Notes: generated by a model not told the origin, from the sequence alone. A stretch of 64,000 bases of DNA from Arthrobacter sp. TPD3018 (GCA_003075315.1 QDFQ01000006.1:1-64000); one strand, 5' to 3'; counted from the stretch's first letter, positions 9,226 through 17,873 are shown. Numbers and translations are program-made.

Positions 9226-10206
9226 CTATGCCTGATCCGCCGTTCGATCATCATCGTGCTGGCGCTCGCTACGCCGCGGGCGGGGCGGATTGGCACCGGC
9301 GGGCCAGCCTTCCCGCTGCCGCGTCCGGTCGCCATCGGTTTCCTCGGTCTGGTCGTGGAAGAGGATCTGCTGCGTCGGGAACGGCAGGTCGATGCCGTTG
9401 TCCGCCGCGGCCTGCCAGATCGCGAGAATGACCCGCGCGCGCAGATGAACGATGTTGGTGCGCTTGGATTCCGACCACCAGCGCGCGCGCAGCGTCACCG
9501 AGCTGGCATCCAATCCCCAAGGCAGCACTTCCGGCGCTGGGTCCGCCTCGACGCCTTCTACGTTCGCGATCGCTTCGGCGAAAACGGTCATTGCCCGATC
9601 GGGTTTGTCGCCATAGCCGATGCCAATGTCGAACTGGTCACGTCGCACCGGGAACGCCGTGTTGACCATGACAGGCGAGGTGTAGACGTCGGAATTGGGG
9701 ATAATAACCCGGCGACCGTCATAGGTTTTGATGAGGGTCGCGCGACTCTGAATGTGCTCGACGGTGCCCTCGAAATCCTTGACCACGATCTGGTCGCCGC
9801 GCCGATAGGGACGGTTGATGAGCAGCAGGATGCCGGCCAGCAAATTCTGGAGGATGTCCTTGAACGCGAAGCCGATCGCGACCGAACCGATACCGAGGCT
9901 GGAGATGATCGTCGCGGGCTTTACGCTCGGGAATACGATAACGCAGGCGATCAGGACAGCCGCTGCAACGACCAGACCGAAGGTCAGCGACGCGAGAACG
10001 CCGCCAAGATCGATCAGCCCCTTGTGATGGAAAGCTCGTCGCACCCCGTTGGCGATGAGTTTACCGGCAAACCAAGCGACAATGACGAAGACGATCCCGC
10101 CGATGATGTTCGGCAACTGCAGGAAAAAGTCGTTCGAGGCGACGTGGAGCTTTGCCGTGATGAGGTCGAGCGGATTTTTCGCCGGCGGGGGCGTGACGGA
10201 CTGCAT
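9226..10206 (-). CDS. mscS: Small-conductance mechanosensitive channel (MscS family)
   Basis: 326 residues from ATG at 10206. Three hydrophobic helices precede the pore-lining segment 'ISSLGIGSVAIGFAFKDILQNLLAGILLL', rich in the Gly/Ala packing of MscS TM3, followed by the beta domain (RRGDQIVVKDFEGTVEHIQSRATLI... VIIPNSDVY). The protein opens under membrane tension and releases osmolytes after hypo-osmotic shock. The C-terminal tail is basic and disordered. It is the first gene of the operon running to 4491. A candidate general-stress promoter ends only eight bases before the ATG, so the mRNA would be leaderless or nearly so. Confidence 0.92.
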   Translation of the reverse strand: MQSVTPPPAKNPLDLITAKLHVASNDFFLQLPNIIGGIVFVIVAWFAGKLIANGVRRAFHHKGLIDLGGVLASLTFGLVVAAAVLIACVIVFPSVKPATIISSLGIGSVAIGFAFKDILQNLLAGILLLINRPYRRGDQIVVKDFEGTVEHIQSRATLIKTYDGRRVIIPNSDVYTSPVMVNTAFPVRRDQFDIGIGYGDKPDRAMTVFAEAIANVEGVEADPAPEVLPWGLDASSVTLRARWWSESKRTNIVHLRARVILAIWQAAADNGIDLPFPTQQILFHDQTEETDGDRTRQREGWPAGANPPRPRRSERQHDDDRTADQA

Positions 10207-10214
10207 TGTTGAAG

Positions 10215-10239
10215 AACGGGATGTCAAAACCGTTGTTCC
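10215..10239 (-). promoter_or_regulatory. Candidate EcfG-type general-stress promoter of mscS operon
   Basis: On the minus strand the sequence is GGAAC (10239-10235), 16 bases, then CGTT (10218-10215). This matches the GGAAC-N16/17-CGTT promoter of the alphaproteobacterial general stress sigma factor EcfG exactly. It sits in the 52-base gap between the SLC13 gene and mscS. The start site would fall at about 10207, next to the ATG. Confidence 0.6.
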
Positions 10240-10258
10240 GCAAGCGATATGGTTACGT

Positions 10259-12067
10259 TCATGGGAACAGCCACGTGATCGCCACACAGGTTGCCACCCC
10301 GACGACGATATTCATCGGCAGGCCGATCTTCACGAAGTCGGAGAAGCGGTAGTCGGCTGCTGCATAGACCATGGTGTTGGTCTGATAGCCGATCGGCGTG
10401 GCGAAGCTGGCGGATGCCGCGAACATGACCGCGACGATCAGTGCGCGGGGATCGTTGCCGGTCGCCTGCGCGATTCCGATCGCGACCGGCGTCATGATGA
10501 CGGCGACGGCATTGTTGGTGACCGTCTCGGTCAGCAACGACGTCAGGAAATACAAGACCAGGATCAGCATCAGCGGCGACAGTCCGCCGATCCACGGCGC
10601 GATCGTGTCGACCACGAGCTGCACCGTGCCGATCGCCTCCAGCCCGCTGCCGATGCCGAGCATCGCGAAGATGAGGACGAGAACGCTGCCGTCGACCGAC
10701 CGCCACGCCTCTTCAGGATCGATGCAGCCGGTTATGAGGACGATACCTACCCCGATCAGGGCGAGGAGCACGACCGGCATCACGCCCAAAGCAGCGAGAG
10801 CAATGACGCCCGCAAGCGTTCCGATCGCGATCGGAGCACGACGCCGGCGGAAGCGGCGAACGTGGCTGGTGTCTTCGGCGATGAGGTTCGTGTTTTCGTG
10901 CAGCGCCGCGATCGCTCCGGCATCGGCCGCGACGAGCAGGCTGTCGGCTGCGCGCAGGCGTACGCTGCCGAGATCGGGGCCGGGCAGATGCCGCGCGCGA
11001 CCGATCCCGAGCACGCGGGCAGGCAGATTGGACAGGAACGGGATGTCGCGCAGTTCGCGCCCCAGTGCGGGGTGGGATGGCGCGATCGTGAGGCCGATCA
11101 GCCGCACGTCGTCGGCGCGCTCGTTATCGGCAAGGCGGATGGGGCGACCGACATTCTGGAGGCCGACGATCACGCCCTGGCTTCGGGCAAGCCCATCCAG
11201 TTCGTCAGCCGAACTGGCCACCACCAGGCGGTCGCCGCGATTGATCCGTAGGTCGGGGGCCGGCTCGCGCAGCAATTCGCTGCCGCGCCTGATCGCGACC
11301 AGGCGGACGGCGTCACGCTTGAGGAAGGCCAGGTCGGCAACGGTCGGGCACTTGGCCGCTTCATTGTCCGACAGCGTCAATTCGGTCAGGTAGCGGAGCT
11401 GGTGACGATCCGCGATGTCGTTGTCCGGCCGTGAGGGCAGCAGCTTGGGGCCGAGCACCAGCATGGTGGCGATGCCGGCTGCCATCGCGACGAGGCCGAC
11501 GCCGGTGATCTCGAAGATGCCGAACGCCGCCTGCCCGTTCGCGCGAGCGACACCGTCGACCAGCAGGTTGGTCGAGGTGCCGATCAGCGTCAGCGTGCCC
11601 CCCAGGATCGAGAGATAGGACAGCGGGATCAGCAGCCGGGTCGCCGGTATGCCCACGGTCTTCGCCAGTCGGCGCACCAACGGGATAAGGACGATCACGA
11701 CTGGCGTGTTATTGATGAAGGCGGGTGCAGTCGCAGCGCCGGTGAGCATTTCCGCTACGGTCCGCCTCGGTGCCGCGGCCGCTCGGCGGACGACGATACT
11801 GGCAAGCGCCTCGATCGTACCGGTGCGGACGAGCGCACCCGACAAGACGAAGAAAGCGGCGATCGTGATCGGTGCCGAATTGGCGAAGGCGGCCGTGACC
11901 AGCGAAGGCGTCAGCCAACCGAAGACGATCATAGCACCGGCGCCGACGATCGCGATCGTGACCGGCGGAAAGCGTTCGCTGGCAAAAGCGGCGAACAGCG
12001 CCACGATGAACACCAAGCCGATCACCGGCTGATGCGCCTGAAGCACCGTAGCAACGACGTCGAACAA
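10259..12067 (-). CDS. SLC13-family permease with RCK_C domains
   Basis: 602 residues. Two sets of membrane helices (about 1-200 and 400-602) flank a soluble centre. The membrane parts carry 'FINNTPVVIVLIPLVRRLAK' and 'NNAVAVIMTPVAIGIA', the paired SNT-like motifs of the divalent anion:Na+ symporter (DASS/SLC13) family. The central region (about 215-370) contains two TrkA-C/RCK_C repeats (AVRLVAIRRGSELLREPAPDLRINRGDRLVV and a related copy), typical of the bacterial SAC1-like subgroup. It may carry sulfate or organic acids; the substrate is not determined. The start is a TTG at 12067 preceded by a strong GGGAGGGGG; no ATG is available nearby. Confidence 0.85.
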   Translation of the reverse strand: MFDVVATVLQAHQPVIGLVFIVALFAAFASERFPPVTIAIVGAGAMIVFGWLTPSLVTAAFANSAPITIAAFFVLSGALVRTGTIEALASIVVRRAAAAPRRTVAEMLTGAATAPAFINNTPVVIVLIPLVRRLAKTVGIPATRLLIPLSYLSILGGTLTLIGTSTNLLVDGVARANGQAAFGIFEITGVGLVAMAAGIATMLVLGPKLLPSRPDNDIADRHQLRYLTELTLSDNEAAKCPTVADLAFLKRDAVRLVAIRRGSELLREPAPDLRINRGDRLVVASSADELDGLARSQGVIVGLQNVGRPIRLADNERADDVRLIGLTIAPSHPALGRELRDIPFLSNLPARVLGIGRARHLPGPDLGSVRLRAADSLLVAADAGAIAALHENTNLIAEDTSHVRRFRRRRAPIAIGTLAGVIALAALGVMPVVLLALIGVGIVLITGCIDPEEAWRSVDGSVLVLIFAMLGIGSGLEAIGTVQLVVDTIAPWIGGLSPLMLILVLYFLTSLLTETVTNNAVAVIMTPVAIGIAQATGNDPRALIVAVMFAASASFATPIGYQTNTMVYAAADYRFSDFVKIGLPMNIVVGVATCVAITWLFP

Positions 12068-12198
12068 ACCCCCTCCCGCTTTTCTCAGGTATGCGTTCGA
12101 TAACGCGCGTGCGAACCGATTGCCCCCGCGACAGGCAAATTTGGTCGTCAGTGTTGTGCCTGTTCGACCGTTTGTCGTCGACGTTTTGCGAAAAGCGA

Positions 12199-12224
12199 TG
12201 AACCCGTCCGGTTGCTGTGACGTT
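12199..12224 (+). promoter_or_regulatory. Candidate EcfG-type promoter upstream of DUF2171 gene
   Basis: TGAAC at 12199-12203, 17 bases, then CGTT at 12221-12224: one mismatch from GGAAC-N16/17-CGTT. It lies 25 bases before the ATG, leaving a short leader that carries the SD AGGAGG. Position and spacing fit a stress-induced small protein gene. Confidence 0.5.
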
Positions 12225-12249
12225 CGGACTGCTTCAACTAGGAGGTAGC

Positions 12250-12474
12250 ATGTTCGAGAAGCTGCGGATTAAGGAACATATGGAAATCGCTGGTTCGGAC
12301 GGCGAGCATGTCGGCACCGTCGACAAGGTCGAGGGCGAGACGATCAAGCTGACGAAGACGGACTCGGCCGACCACCAGCACCACACGCTGCCGTTCGACA
12401 TGGTCGATCGGGTCGAGGACAATCGCATCTATCTGAAGGTCACCAAGGCAGAAGCGCAGGCAGCGAAGGCCTGA
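12250..12474 (+). CDS. DUF2171 family small protein
   Basis: 74 residues from ATG 12250, preceded by the near-perfect SD TAGGAGG. The sequence 'HMEIAGSDGEHVGTVDKVEGETIKLTK...HHTLPFDMVDRVEDNRIYLKVTK' is a PRC-barrel-like DUF2171 domain: a small all-beta protein that usually occurs with stress genes. Biochemical function is unknown. A putative EcfG promoter just upstream and the neighbouring DUF305 gene in the same direction suggest stress expression. No membrane segment or signal peptide. Confidence 0.85.
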   Translation: MFEKLRIKEHMEIAGSDGEHVGTVDKVEGETIKLTKTDSADHQHHTLPFDMVDRVEDNRIYLKVTKAEAQAAKA

Positions 12475-12545
12475 CCCATCGGCGCGCCACGAGCCCTCGG
12501 GGTTCCGTGGCGCTACAATGGCTGCGAAACGGGAGGTCATCGACC

Positions 12546-13103
12546 ATGGGCTACGCACGTTTCGCAGGCATGATAGCCACCTCTACGGTGGTCATGTTCG
12601 GGCTGATGTACCTGAACACCTACGCCCTCAGCCACATCGAATTCAGCCAGACCCGCATGTGGATGGCGCTTGTCATGGGTGCGGTCATGGCGCTCATCAT
12701 GATCGGCTTCATGTGGGGCATGTACAAAAACGCCCGCGCGAACATCGGCATCGTCGCGGCAGCAATATTGGTCTTTGGTGGTGCGCTCTGGCTGGTCCGC
12801 TCGCAGGAGACGGTGGACGATGTTGCCTGGATGAAGGCGATGATCCCGCATCATTCCATCGCCATCATGACCAGCGAGCGGGCGCATATCCGTGACCCTC
12901 GCGTCCGTCTGATTGCCGACCGGATCATCGATGCACAGGTTCGTGAAATCGCCGAGATGAAGCGCGAGATTGCGAGGCTGGAGGCAAATCCGGTTCCCGC
13001 TGGTGCACCCGACCTTCCCTCTTATCGTGATCGCGGCGTGGCTCCGCCCTCAGGCGAGACGGACGCCGACGCGAACGTCAATACGCTGGTGCCGATCCGC
13101 TAG
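12546..13103 (+). CDS. Membrane-anchored DUF305 protein
   Basis: 185 residues from ATG 12546, with GGGAGG upstream. Three hydrophobic helices in residues 1-90 are followed by a DUF305 region: 'VAWMKAMIPHHSIAIMTSERAHIRDPRVRLIADRIIDAQVREIAEMKREI'. The His-His pair and Met residues in 'MIPHHSIAIM' are the conserved feature of this ferritin-like metal-associated family (CopM-like). It is strikingly similar to the protein encoded at 31034-31633 in the copper cluster, nearly identical through the helices, so one is a recent paralogue of the other. Its 3' end overlaps the convergent antiporter gene by four bases. Confidence 0.85.
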   Translation: MGYARFAGMIATSTVVMFGLMYLNTYALSHIEFSQTRMWMALVMGAVMALIMIGFMWGMYKNARANIGIVAAAILVFGGALWLVRSQETVDDVAWMKAMIPHHSIAIMTSERAHIRDPRVRLIADRIIDAQVREIAEMKREIARLEANPVPAGAPDLPSYRDRGVAPPSGETDADANVNTLVPIR

Positions 13104-14356
13104 GCTTGTCGTTCCCCCGTATCCATCCGGCGCAATATCCGCTCGATGGTCCCACCCTGGATGATGACGGAGAACAGCACGACGACGTATGTCGCAGCCA
13201 GCGCGATCGACCGTGCCGGCCCGTCTGGCAGTCCCAGCGCCAAAGCGACCGAAATGCCACCCCGCAGTCCGCCCCAGATGAGGGTCACGGGCGCCAGACG
13301 GCCAAGCGACAGGATGGGTTTGAGCAACGTCAGCGGTGCAGCGACGGCTATGACCCGGGCCAGCAGGACCAGCGGCACGGCCGCCACGCCCAATGTGACG
13401 AGACGCGGATCCCAAGGGATCGCCACCACCTCAAGGCCGATGATGAGGAACAAGACCGCATTCAGGATTTCGTCGATCAGCGACCAGAATTTGAGCAGAT
13501 AGTCGCGGGTGACATCGCTCATGGCGTCGGCCACGCCCTTGTTGCCGATCAGCAGACCGGCGACGGCCATTGCGACCGGGCCGCTGAGGTGGAGCTGCGA
13601 GGCCAGCGCGTAGCCGCCCATCACCACCGCGAGACTTATCATCACCTCGACATTGTATTCGTCGATCGATCGCATCGCGCGGTAACCGATCCACCCGACT
13701 GCGAGCCCGAGCAGCACGCCGCCCCCCGCCTCTTGCAAGAACAGGGCACCCGCATGTCCGATCGACAGCGGTTCGGTGCCGAGCGCGGCTTCCAGCAGGA
13801 TCGCGAACACCACGACGCCGACGCCGTCGTTGAACAGGCTTTCCCCGGCGACCGTCGCCTTCAGCGTCGGCGACACATCGGTGCGACCGAGCACGCCCAT
13901 GACCGCAACCGGATCGGTCGGGCTGATGAGCGCTCCGAACACCAGGCACCAGATCAAAGGCACGATGAGGCCCAGCCAACCAGCGACATAGTGGAAGCCG
14001 AAGCCGATCACCGCCGTCGAGAGCAGGACACCCCCGGTACTCAGCCCGATGATCGGCCAGCGTCCACGGCGCATATCGTCCCATTTGACGTGCAGGGCAC
14101 CCGCGAACAGCAGGAACGACAGCATGCCATCCATGAGCGTCGTATGGAAGTCGATGCCGGCGATGAACCCGACCACCTGTTCGCCGACGTCGCTGCCGGG
14201 CAGAAGATGATCGAGGCCGATGACGAGCAGCGACGCGACCAAGCCCATGACCGTCAGGCCGATCGAGGATGGTAGCTTCAGGATGCGGTGGTTCAGATAG
14301 CCGAGGGTGGCGGCAAGCACGATCAAGATCGCGGCGGCATCGAAGGGTGTCAGCAT
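13100..14356 (-). CDS. CPA1-type cation:proton antiporter
   Basis: 418 residues from ATG 14356; a TTG at 14365 overlapping the previous stop is the alternative. Twelve or so helices are visible. 'LISPTDPVAVMGVLGR' and 'GESLFNDGVGVVVFAILLE' carry the Asp-containing transport motifs of NhaP/NHE-type Na+(K+)/H+ exchangers, and 'WGGLRGGISVALALGLP' is the conserved late Arg-Gly-Gly helix. It exchanges cytoplasmic cations for protons and contributes to pH and salt tolerance. It follows the DUF2254 gene with near overlap, so the two are an operon. Confidence 0.9.
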   Translation of the reverse strand: MLTPFDAAAILIVLAATLGYLNHRILKLPSSIGLTVMGLVASLLVIGLDHLLPGSDVGEQVVGFIAGIDFHTTLMDGMLSFLLFAGALHVKWDDMRRGRWPIIGLSTGGVLLSTAVIGFGFHYVAGWLGLIVPLIWCLVFGALISPTDPVAVMGVLGRTDVSPTLKATVAGESLFNDGVGVVVFAILLEAALGTEPLSIGHAGALFLQEAGGGVLLGLAVGWIGYRAMRSIDEYNVEVMISLAVVMGGYALASQLHLSGPVAMAVAGLLIGNKGVADAMSDVTRDYLLKFWSLIDEILNAVLFLIIGLEVVAIPWDPRLVTLGVAAVPLVLLARVIAVAAPLTLLKPILSLGRLAPVTLIWGGLRGGISVALALGLPDGPARSIALAATYVVVLFSVIIQGGTIERILRRMDTGERQA

Positions 14357-14361
14357 GGGGA

Positions 14362-15768
14362 TCAAGCCGTTCCGGCAAGCCAGGCGGTGCCGTCCCGCAG
14401 GCGGCGCTTGAAGTCGGGCGCGTCGAGCGCGCGGCGCAGTTCGTCGGCACGCTCTCGGACGCGGGCGAGATTGAAGCCGCTCAGGCCCTCTGCCGCCAGC
14501 TCGACCAGCTTGTCGGCATAGTCCCGGACGACGGCGCGACGATCAGGCTGATCGCACTCCAGCGACACTTCGCCCAATGCGTTGAGGTAGCGCATGGCGG
14601 CGATCATGTCGGTCGCACAATATTGCGCCAGCGCGCCGAACGACCGGTCCATGAACGAGCCGAATGTCACGGGATGGGCGATGACGCGCAAAGTGCCTTC
14701 GTCATCGACGCGCAGGTGCGAGGGCAGCGACCGCTCGGCGAGATCCGATAGTGCCGCCCCCAGCCAGTCAAGGCAGGTTACGGCGGTAAAAGGGTCGTTC
14801 ACGCCCGGAGACAGGGCGCGGGCGGCAATCTCGACTAGCTCGTCAATGAGGAACCGCAGATCCTGCAGCGCCGAGCGCCGAGAGCCGATGGTATATACCC
14901 CGCGCAGAGCGTCCGTGCAGTCATCGTCACACGGCGCTGGAGGCGATACCTCCATCAGTGTGCGCCCGACATGGACGAAGTCGCCCGGCTGATATTGCAG
15001 GCGCAGCACGAGATCATGCCTCTTGGCGAGGCGCATGACGGCTTCGTCGTCTAGGAACTGGATGTAGCCGGTATCTTTGGCTTTGACCGATTGCCGCTCC
15101 CGCCCGGCCGCTGCGTCCGCATTGTCGCGGAACGTCGCGGGGATGTCGGACGATGCAGCCTGATGATCGTCCGGCGCCTCGCCGACGAAGCGAGGAAACC
15201 GGTCGTCGACACCGCGCAGCAGCCGATCACCCACATCCTCGAGCACACTGTTGATGTGAATCTTGGATGGCACATGGTGAATGAAATAGATCAGCACGCC
15301 GATCGAGCAGAGTGCGAGCACTACGCCGACGAGCAAGGCCAGGTTCGGTACGAAGCCGGCCCCGTCGGATTCTTCCGGCGAATGGATGGTGCGCAGGACG
15401 AGAAGGCAGTACAGAAACGTCGCGATGAAGGTGCCGAGCGTCACCTGATTGCCGCGATCGCGCATGAAATTGGTGAGCAGGCGCGGCCCATACTGACCGG
15501 ATGCGTACACCACAGCCGCAATGGTCACCGAGAAGACGGTGCCAGCGACCGTAATCATCGAACCGCCGATCGAGGACAGCACCTGGCGGGCGCCATCCGG
15601 GCGCGAGGCGTAGAGCCAGACGTAGCCGTCCATCCATGCCGAACCAATGTAGCTGTCCAGCGCCACCATCCCACCGGCTAACAGGATGGCGGCGAAGGCC
15701 ATGAGTGTGGGCACGAACCAGTAGCTGGAACCCAGATAGTCAGCGAGGCGGCGGAGGCCAGCATTCAT
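14362..15768 (-). CDS. DUF2254 family predicted membrane protein
   Basis: 468 residues. Four hydrophobic segments in residues 15-175 (including 'GGSMITVAGTVFSVTIAAVVYASGQYGPRLLTNFMRDRGNQ', the family hallmark) precede a soluble C-terminal domain with 'SPGVNDPFTAVTCLDWLGAALSDLA', also conserved. Function is unknown; members are common in salt- and envelope-stress loci. It is co-transcribed with the antiporter. A weak general-stress promoter-like pair (GGAAC-N17-AGTT, 15891-15866, minus strand) lies about 100 bases upstream, but its -10 has a mismatch. Confidence 0.85.
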   Translation of the reverse strand: MNAGLRRLADYLGSSYWFVPTLMAFAAILLAGGMVALDSYIGSAWMDGYVWLYASRPDGARQVLSSIGGSMITVAGTVFSVTIAAVVYASGQYGPRLLTNFMRDRGNQVTLGTFIATFLYCLLVLRTIHSPEESDGAGFVPNLALLVGVVLALCSIGVLIYFIHHVPSKIHINSVLEDVGDRLLRGVDDRFPRFVGEAPDDHQAASSDIPATFRDNADAAAGRERQSVKAKDTGYIQFLDDEAVMRLAKRHDLVLRLQYQPGDFVHVGRTLMEVSPPAPCDDDCTDALRGVYTIGSRRSALQDLRFLIDELVEIAARALSPGVNDPFTAVTCLDWLGAALSDLAERSLPSHLRVDDEGTLRVIAHPVTFGSFMDRSFGALAQYCATDMIAAMRYLNALGEVSLECDQPDRRAVVRDYADKLVELAAEGLSGFNLARVRERADELRRALDAPDFKRRLRDGTAWLAGTA

Positions 15769-16187
15769 GCGCGTGCTTTCGATGTCGGCCGGCTTCGACC
15801 CTTTTCGGAATCGCGAAGCGAAGCAGGCACGCGATCATGCCGACTTTCCCGCTTTCGCTCGTTTTAACTGTGAAACGACCGAGGCAGTTCCGATGATCTC
15901 GTGTAGCGAGTAGCTCGAAAGCCGGTCCCAAATGCAAGGCCCACAGGCTGTGGGACGGGTAGGTTTTTCCTGAAATGCCATCCCATGCGAGACGGGATCG
16001 CTATGCGTTGGGGTGTCATTCCGCCCCCAACCGGACCCGGCCACCAGCGGCGCATTTTTCAACAGCCCCGGTCGTTTTCCTCGCTGATCGACCGTGAAAT
16101 GAAACCTTGTCGTAATCACAACAAACCGCTGGCACGATGATAAGCATCGTTCGATGTGGCGAAGGCGTAAAGGGAAACAGCCACCTG
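15769..16187. other. Intergenic region with short inverted repeats, no gene seen
   Basis: No convincing reading frame. It contains a perfect six-base hairpin CCCACA/TGTGGG at 15940-15954 and the 13-base sequence TTTTTCAACAGCC at 16055-16067 that recurs at 27469. The open frame on the minus strand here has no codon-like character and is treated as a shadow. Confidence 0.5.
16055..16078 (+). repeat. Left copy of a degenerate direct repeat (partner at 27469)
   Basis: TTTTTCAACAGCC is identical in both copies; the following bases (CCGGTCGTTTT here, ACGATCGATTTT there) match with substitutions and one gap. The copies have the same orientation and bracket the catalase-DyP-efflux region. They could be remnants of mobile-element ends or an old recombination junction. 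Confidence 0.4.
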
Positions 16188-16691
16188 ATGCCACGCTGCA
16201 TCCGATTTTTCTTGTGATTCGCGCTGCCCCTGCTGATCACCGCGTGTAACGACCGGCAATCAGCTAGGGAGGCAGGTGCGCAGGTTGGCTCCATGATTAT
16301 GTCGGTGCGTCCAGGGACGTCTGCATGTGGATCCGCACCAACTGTGGCAAAGTTGCAGGATTTCGCTGGAGTTACGTGGTGGACGGAGAACAAACACTGG
16401 CGCCGCGCGGCGGATCGCGGGCAGCCGGCGCAGGCGTGGGCACATGACACTGCGGGTGCCGGCACCCGGAGGTTGATCATTGCGGGGGAAACCATCGCCC
16501 TCCCCGATCCAGAGGCCCAGTTCACTCCCGTTCCCAATATGCCGCCGTCAGCGCCATTCGTGTCTTGCGGGAGCGACATTCGCTCGCGTGTGTTCGCGGC
16601 GAGCAACTGGCTTCGAGAGAGGAATGACTTCACCTGCGGCCGGACCTTCGCGAGTGTCGGATTCAGACTGATGACAGCAGGCTTTCGATAG
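16188..16691 (+). pseudogene. Lipoprotein gene with in-frame TGA in the signal peptide
   Basis: From the ATG at 16188 the frame reads MPRCIRFFL, TGA at 16215-16217, then FALPLLITACNDRQS. Read through the stop, this is a clean type II signal peptide with lipobox ITAC, and the frame continues without another stop to 16691 (about 166 residues). The mature part contains WWTENKHWRR, LIIAGETIALPDPEAQF and Cys residues but no family I recognise. The simplest reading is a recently inactivated lipoprotein. A restart at 16293 would give a protein with no export signal. A sequencing error at one base (TGG in place of TGA) would restore it. Confidence 0.45.
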
Positions 16692-16695
16692 GGCA

Positions 16696-16965
16696 TTGCT
16701 CGATTATTTCGCTGGCAGCGAGGATCGAGACATTGCTGCTCTGATCGGACCCGGCCCACACGAAAACGTTCGCATCGTCCATGCCTCGGGCGATTTCGCG
16801 GTGCTGCGCGGCGATCTTGCCGCCATAAAGCCAATGCTTCAGTGCGACGGGATCCGGGAACTGCCTGCAGCGATCGGCCATTCGATTGAGGCGCCGTTCG
16901 CCGCCACGGCCTACCGCGCAGTGATCGACAGATTCCTCAGTGATTGCTTGGCATCGCGGAACTGA
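16696..16965 (+). CDS. Hypothetical protein, possibly a gene remnant
   Basis: 89 residues from TTG 16696, four bases after the previous frame stops. The amino-acid pattern (ENVRIVHASGDFAVLRGDLAAIKP... AIEAPFAATAYRAVIDRFLSDCL) looks protein-like, but I do not recognise it. No ribosome binding site is clear. It may be a short partner of the decayed lipoprotein gene or the tail of a lost gene. Confidence 0.3.
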   Translation: MLDYFAGSEDRDIAALIGPGPHENVRIVHASGDFAVLRGDLAAIKPMLQCDGIRELPAAIGHSIEAPFAATAYRAVIDRFLSDCLASRN

Positions 16966-17017
16966 GGGTCTGTCCACTTCGGGAGCGTTCGTAAAAATAT
17001 GCCTAGGAGATAGCATC

Positions 17018-17068
17018 ATGAGCCTTTTGCGACTGGCACTTACTTTGGCCGCCACCGCGACTTCCTAA
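17018..17068 (+). pseudogene. 16-codon stub of a secreted-protein gene
   Basis: AGGAGA lies seven bases before ATG 17018, a strong initiation site, but the frame MSLLRLALTLAATATS stops at TAA 17066. The peptide is the start of a signal sequence. The most likely explanation is a gene whose body has been deleted, with the tail end of the convergent TetR gene now following. A small-peptide function is possible but unsupported. Confidence 0.3.
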
Positions 17069-17137
17069 GGCAGCCATCTCCGCGGTACCGCCCCCAACCG
17101 CATCGGCAACGTTGACTATCCTGCCGGGCGGCATCGA

Positions 17138-17806
17138 TCAAACTTGCGCGAGCGCAGCGAACACATGTCGCATTTGTATAGAGGGAGGAGGATCGTTGCT
17201 TTCCTGAAGGGTCAAACCGGACCACAGCGAAAGAAGGATGCGCGCCAGTTGAATGCTCGGTATGACCGGCGTCAGGCCGGTACGCCGTAGCAGATGGGAC
17301 ATTACACCGGCGAAAGCGGACTCGTACGCGATCTTGACCGGTTCGAAGCGAGCACGGAACGCGGCGTTGCGACGTGCGTGCAGGTGAAGTTCGACCACCA
17401 GAACCGAATAGCTGGCGTCGACGGACAAGGCATCCAGACTGGCACCGATCGTATCCAGGATGGCTTCCGCCGTTTGATACCGGGTGTCTGCCACCAACAT
17501 GTCGAACTTTCTTGCGAGGTTCGCCATATGCTCTTCGACCAGCGTGAAGAGCAGATCGTCCTTGCTGGCGAAATACGAATAGAATGCGCCCTGCGAAAAG
17601 CCGGCGCGTTCGCAGATGCCTCGAATCGAGGCGGCTGCGACCCCTCCTGCAACGATCAGCCCTATCGCGGCGTCGAGCAGTCGTGTCCGCGTCTCCATGC
17701 GCATCTCGGGACGCTTCCTGCGGCGTGGTACCGTCTGCGTCGTCGGTGTCGTCTCATAATCCACCGACACCAGATGCAGCCCGTTGGCGTCAAGAGCAAC
17801 AGCCAC
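17138..17806 (-). CDS. TetR-family transcriptional repressor
   Basis: Up to 222 residues from GTG 17806; a later GTG or the ATG at 17704 could be the true start. The helix-turn-helix is clear: TRTRLLDAAIGLIVAGGVAAASIRGICERAGFSQGAFYSYFASKDDLL. The C-terminal ligand domain is unspecific. It is divergent from the catalase-led operon; an imperfect palindrome (17821-17842) lies between the two genes and is the natural operator. It probably represses both itself and the nine-gene operon until a small ligand, perhaps a lipid or hydroperoxide, binds. Confidence 0.88.
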   Translation of the reverse strand: MAVALDANGLHLVSVDYETTPTTQTVPRRRKRPEMRMETRTRLLDAAIGLIVAGGVAAASIRGICERAGFSQGAFYSYFASKDDLLFTLVEEHMANLARKFDMLVADTRYQTAEAILDTIGASLDALSVDASYSVLVVELHLHARRNAAFRARFEPVKIAYESAFAGVMSHLLRRTGLTPVIPSIQLARILLSLWSGLTLQESNDPPPSIQMRHVFAALAQV

Positions 17807-17820
17807 ACAGGTATTGCAAC

Positions 17821-17842
17821 TAATATATCGCTTGATATGTTA
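17821..17842. promoter_or_regulatory. Putative TetR operator
   Basis: TAATATATC (17821-17829), GCTT, GATATGTTA (17834-17842): eight of nine positions pair as an inverted repeat. It sits in the 67-base divergent gap between the tetR gene and the catalase-like gene, in locally AT-rich DNA. Size and position fit a TetR dimer site. Confidence 0.6.
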
Positions 17843-17873
17843 ATGACGCCCGCCTCAATGAAAGCCGTCATCC

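Noticed and set aside
15866..15891. Possible EcfG promoter for the DUF2254 gene
   Set aside because: GGAAC-N17-AGTT has a mismatch in the -10 core and lies about 100 bases from the start; too weak to call.
16016..16834. 272-residue minus-strand open frame
   Set aside because: Opposes the lipoprotein pseudogene frame, which shows a lipobox; the minus frame has no recognisable fold or start site.
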